From the NCBI GenBank assembly GCA_022790685.1, contig JAAVXQ010000020.1, positions 1 to 5,546 on the forward strand: a stretch of 5,546 nucleotides of DNA. Reading direction: 5' to 3'. Below, piece after piece: positions 5,429 to 5,546 of the stretch (within the stretch, counting starts at the first letter, position 1; each line of letters begins with the position of its first letter). A model generated the notes under the pieces. The model made no database searches. It was not told the DNA's origin and worked only from the letters and a program-made list of their open reading frames with translations. Source of the DNA: Clostridia bacterium. Its GTDB lineage: Bacteria; Bacillota; Clostridia; TANB77; CAG-508. Position numbers and translations under genes: made by a program.

Positions 5429-5546
5429 ATGTTCATAAATATAATTTTAATGGCAATAGGATTTGTATTACTAGTAAAAGGTGCAGACTGGCTTTTAAAA
5501 GGTGCCATAGGAATAGCTAAAAAAAGTCATATTTCAGAAATTTTAA
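5429..5546 (+). CDS. Na+/Ca2+ antiporter, YrbG-like (3' partial)
   Basis: The first 39 codons of a membrane protein cut by the window end. The N-terminus begins MFINIILMAIGFVLLVKGADWLL, then KGAIGIAKKSHISEI. It matches the start of the CaCA superfamily exchangers of the YrbG group, where the first membrane helix leads into a conserved (V/L)KGADWLV-GA...A...(I/V)SE pattern. The family moves Ca2+ out of the cell, or exchanges other cations, using the Na+ gradient in the cytoplasmic membrane. The full protein should be about 300-350 residues. The catalytic alpha-repeats lie beyond the window, so the cation specificity cannot be judged. AAAGGAG seven bases before the ATG fixes the start. The gene has its own strong promoter and is probably not part of the Nudix-MBL operon. 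Confidence 0.82.
   Translation, partial: MFINIILMAIGFVLLVKGADWLLKGAIGIAKKSHISEIL

Overview
The window is very AT-rich bacterial DNA. Strong AAAGGAG/GGAGG ribosome binding sites, TATAAT-type promoters, a CCA-encoding tRNA gene and the protein families present all suggest a low-GC Clostridia-type Firmicute. Genus cannot be given from sequence alone. The standard genetic code is in use: Trp is encoded by TGG and the visible genes end in TAA or TAG. All recognised genes lie on the + strand.

Layout. (1) 3-611: the 3' part of a membrane protein of the putative ABC-transporter/CmpB-like family (PF06541 type), followed by a strong intrinsic terminator. (2) 727-809: tRNA-Leu(CAA) with its own candidate promoter and a hairpin immediately downstream. 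(3) 810-1165: a gene-free stretch holding a second terminator-like hairpin and, near its right end, a candidate promoter with ECF-like features and a small palindrome over the -35. (4) 1166-3281: an ECF-type sigma factor whose stop codon overlaps the start of a large, single-pass membrane protein interpreted as its anti-sigma factor (DUF4179-like). This is a self-contained signalling module. (5) 3282-3553: a gene-free stretch with two stacked hairpins, the second with a T-tract, then an extended -10 promoter. (6) 3584-5332: a probable three-gene operon of a Nudix hydrolase (IPP-isomerase/YfcD-like), a 136-residue protein of unknown function with a Cys/His motif, and an RNase Z-like metallo-beta-lactamase-fold hydrolase that starts at TTG. 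(7) 5368-5546: a near-consensus sigma-A promoter driving the beginning of a YrbG-like Na+/Ca2+ antiporter, cut by the window end.

Working together. The sigma/anti-sigma pair probably senses something at the envelope and regulates a regulon that includes itself. The Nudix, unknown and MBL genes are spaced as one transcript and include two metal-dependent hydrolases, but no shared pathway can be read from sequence. No CRISPR array, intact insertion sequence or prophage was seen. The most plausible candidates for something undescribed are the unknown 136-residue protein in its operon, the sigma module's promoter architecture, and the structured intergenic region at 3318-3433.
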